From Flavobacteriales bacterium (GTDB lineage: Bacteria; Bacteroidota; Bacteroidia; Flavobacteriales; UBA7312), in the NCBI GenBank assembly GCA_002862585.1, contig PKDP01000065.1, positions 1 to 7,148 on the forward strand: 7,148 bases of DNA, in the 5' to 3' direction. The number at the start of each line of letters is the position of its first letter. The first letter of the stretch is position 1. Of this stretch, positions 6,368 through 7,148 are shown one piece after another. Under the pieces are notes generated by a model, which was given only the letters and a program-made list of their open reading frames with translations, did no database searches and was not told where the DNA came from. The position numbers and the translations under genes were made by a program.

Positions 6368-7148
6368 TTAATTAGATTCTATTTCAAAATCTTCCATAAA
6401 TTTAGTGGTATAATTGCCTTCAATATATTGTGAGTTATTCATCAGTTTCCTGTGAAAAGGGATCGTCGTTTTAATCCCTTCAATGATAAACTCATCTAAA
6501 GCTCTTTTCATTTTATTTATTGCTTCTTCCCTTGTTTGAGCAGTAGTGATAAGTTTTGCTATCATAGAGTCATAATTAGGTGGTATTGAATATCCAGAAT
6601 AAACATGAGTATCAAGTCTGACTCCATGACCTCCTGGTAAATGCAGGTTTGTGATTTTTCCTGGAGATGGTCTGAAATTATTAAATGGGTCCTCCGCATT
6701 AATTCTACACTCAATAGAATGTAATTGAGGGAAATAATTATTCCCGCTAATTGGAACGCCAGCTGCAACTAATATTTGCTCTCTAATTAAATCAAAGTTT
6801 ATTACCTGCTCTGTTATAGGGTGTTCTACTTGGATTCTCGTATTCATTTCCATAAAGTAGAAATTTCTGTTTTTATCTACTAAAAACTCTACTGTTCCAG
6901 CCCCTTCATATTTAATAAACTCGGAAGCTTTTACTGCAGCTTCACCCATCTCTTGTCTTAACTTATCAGTCATAAAAGGAGATGGCACCTCTTCTGTTAA
7001 TTTTTGATGTCTTCTTTGAATTGAGCAGTCTCTCTCTGATAAATGACAAGCCTTGCCTCTTGAGTCACCAATAATTTGATTTTCAATGTGTCTTGGCTCT
7101 TCAATTAACTTTTCCATGTACATGTCATCGTTTCCGAATGCAGCTTTA
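6368..7148 (-). CDS. accC: Acetyl-CoA carboxylase, biotin carboxylase subunit, C-terminal part (5' end outside window)
   Basis: AccC uses ATP and bicarbonate to carboxylate biotin on the carrier protein AccB, the first half-reaction of malonyl-CoA synthesis for fatty acids. The reading frame stays open to the right edge: before the ATG at 7123 it continues with KAAFGNDDMYMEK, typical internal AccC sequence, so that ATG is not the start. About 259 residues of a usual 450 are visible. Seen are EEPRHIE, ERDCSIQRRHQK (about 7000-7035), GTVEFLVD, the catalytic FMEMNTRIQVEHP (about 6820-6858), and the C-terminal domain with HSIECRINAEDP, RPSPGKI, GVRLDTHVYSGY and YDSMIAKL. These supply the expected ATP and bicarbonate ligands, so the enzyme looks active. 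One oddity is Asn in RHIENQ (codon 7079-7081), where Ile is usual. Upstream genes, probably accB, would lie beyond the window. Confidence 0.95.
   Translation of the reverse strand, partial: KAAFGNDDMYMEKLIEEPRHIENQIIGDSRGKACHLSERDCSIQRRHQKLTEEVPSPFMTDKLRQEMGEAAVKASEFIKYEGAGTVEFLVDKNRNFYFMEMNTRIQVEHPITEQVINFDLIREQILVAAGVPISGNNYFPQLHSIECRINAEDPFNNFRPSPGKITNLHLPGGHGVRLDTHVYSGYSIPPNYDSMIAKLITTAQTREEAINKMKRALDEFIIEGIKTTIPFHRKLMNNSQYIEGNYTTKFMEDFEIESN

Noticed and set aside
6562..6768. 68-codon minus-strand open frame within accC
   Set aside because: Out of frame with the clear AccC coding sequence on the same strand; no motif.

Overview
The window reads as a low-GC Bacteroidota chromosome, most likely a member of the Flavobacteriales. 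Three things support this. The largest protein carries a C-terminal type IX secretion (T9SS) sorting domain. The two housekeeping fragments (Asd and AccC) look flavobacterial in wording, a judgement made from memory. Shine-Dalgarno sequences are weak or absent, as is usual in this phylum. No RNA genes, insertion sequences, CRISPR arrays or integration sites were seen.

Layout, left to right. On the + strand, the C-terminal end of aspartate-semialdehyde dehydrogenase (asd) enters from the left edge. It is followed 23 bp later by a small exported histidine phosphatase. After a 60-bp gap comes a 1456-residue secreted multidomain protein that fills more than half the window. After a 13-bp convergent junction, two minus-strand genes run in from the right edge: a 5'-truncated accC (biotin carboxylase of acetyl-CoA carboxylase), then, 15 bp downstream, a FAD-dependent amine-oxidase-like oxidoreductase. 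These two are probably co-transcribed. There is no gene-free stretch over 300 bases; the longest gap is 60 bp.

The point of interest is the large protein. Behind a signal peptide it carries a swivelling phosphohistidine-like segment (centred on His349) and then a complete PPDK_N-type ATP-grasp domain with its expected nucleotide-binding residues (Lys441, Arg538, Asp714/Glu716, Gln729). The order and wording resemble glucan, water dikinases more than PEP synthase, and no PEP/pyruvate barrel follows. The rest is surface architecture: two CARDB-like domains, a DSYGDGICCGYG-type domain, two SprB-like repeats, a lamin-tail domain and the T9SS sorting tail. It therefore looks like a dikinase-type phosphotransferase sent to the cell surface, where ATP is scarce. 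Its neighbour is an exported enzyme of the superfamily that includes SixA-type phosphohistidine phosphatases. Whether the two cooperate is inference. The substrate is unknown.
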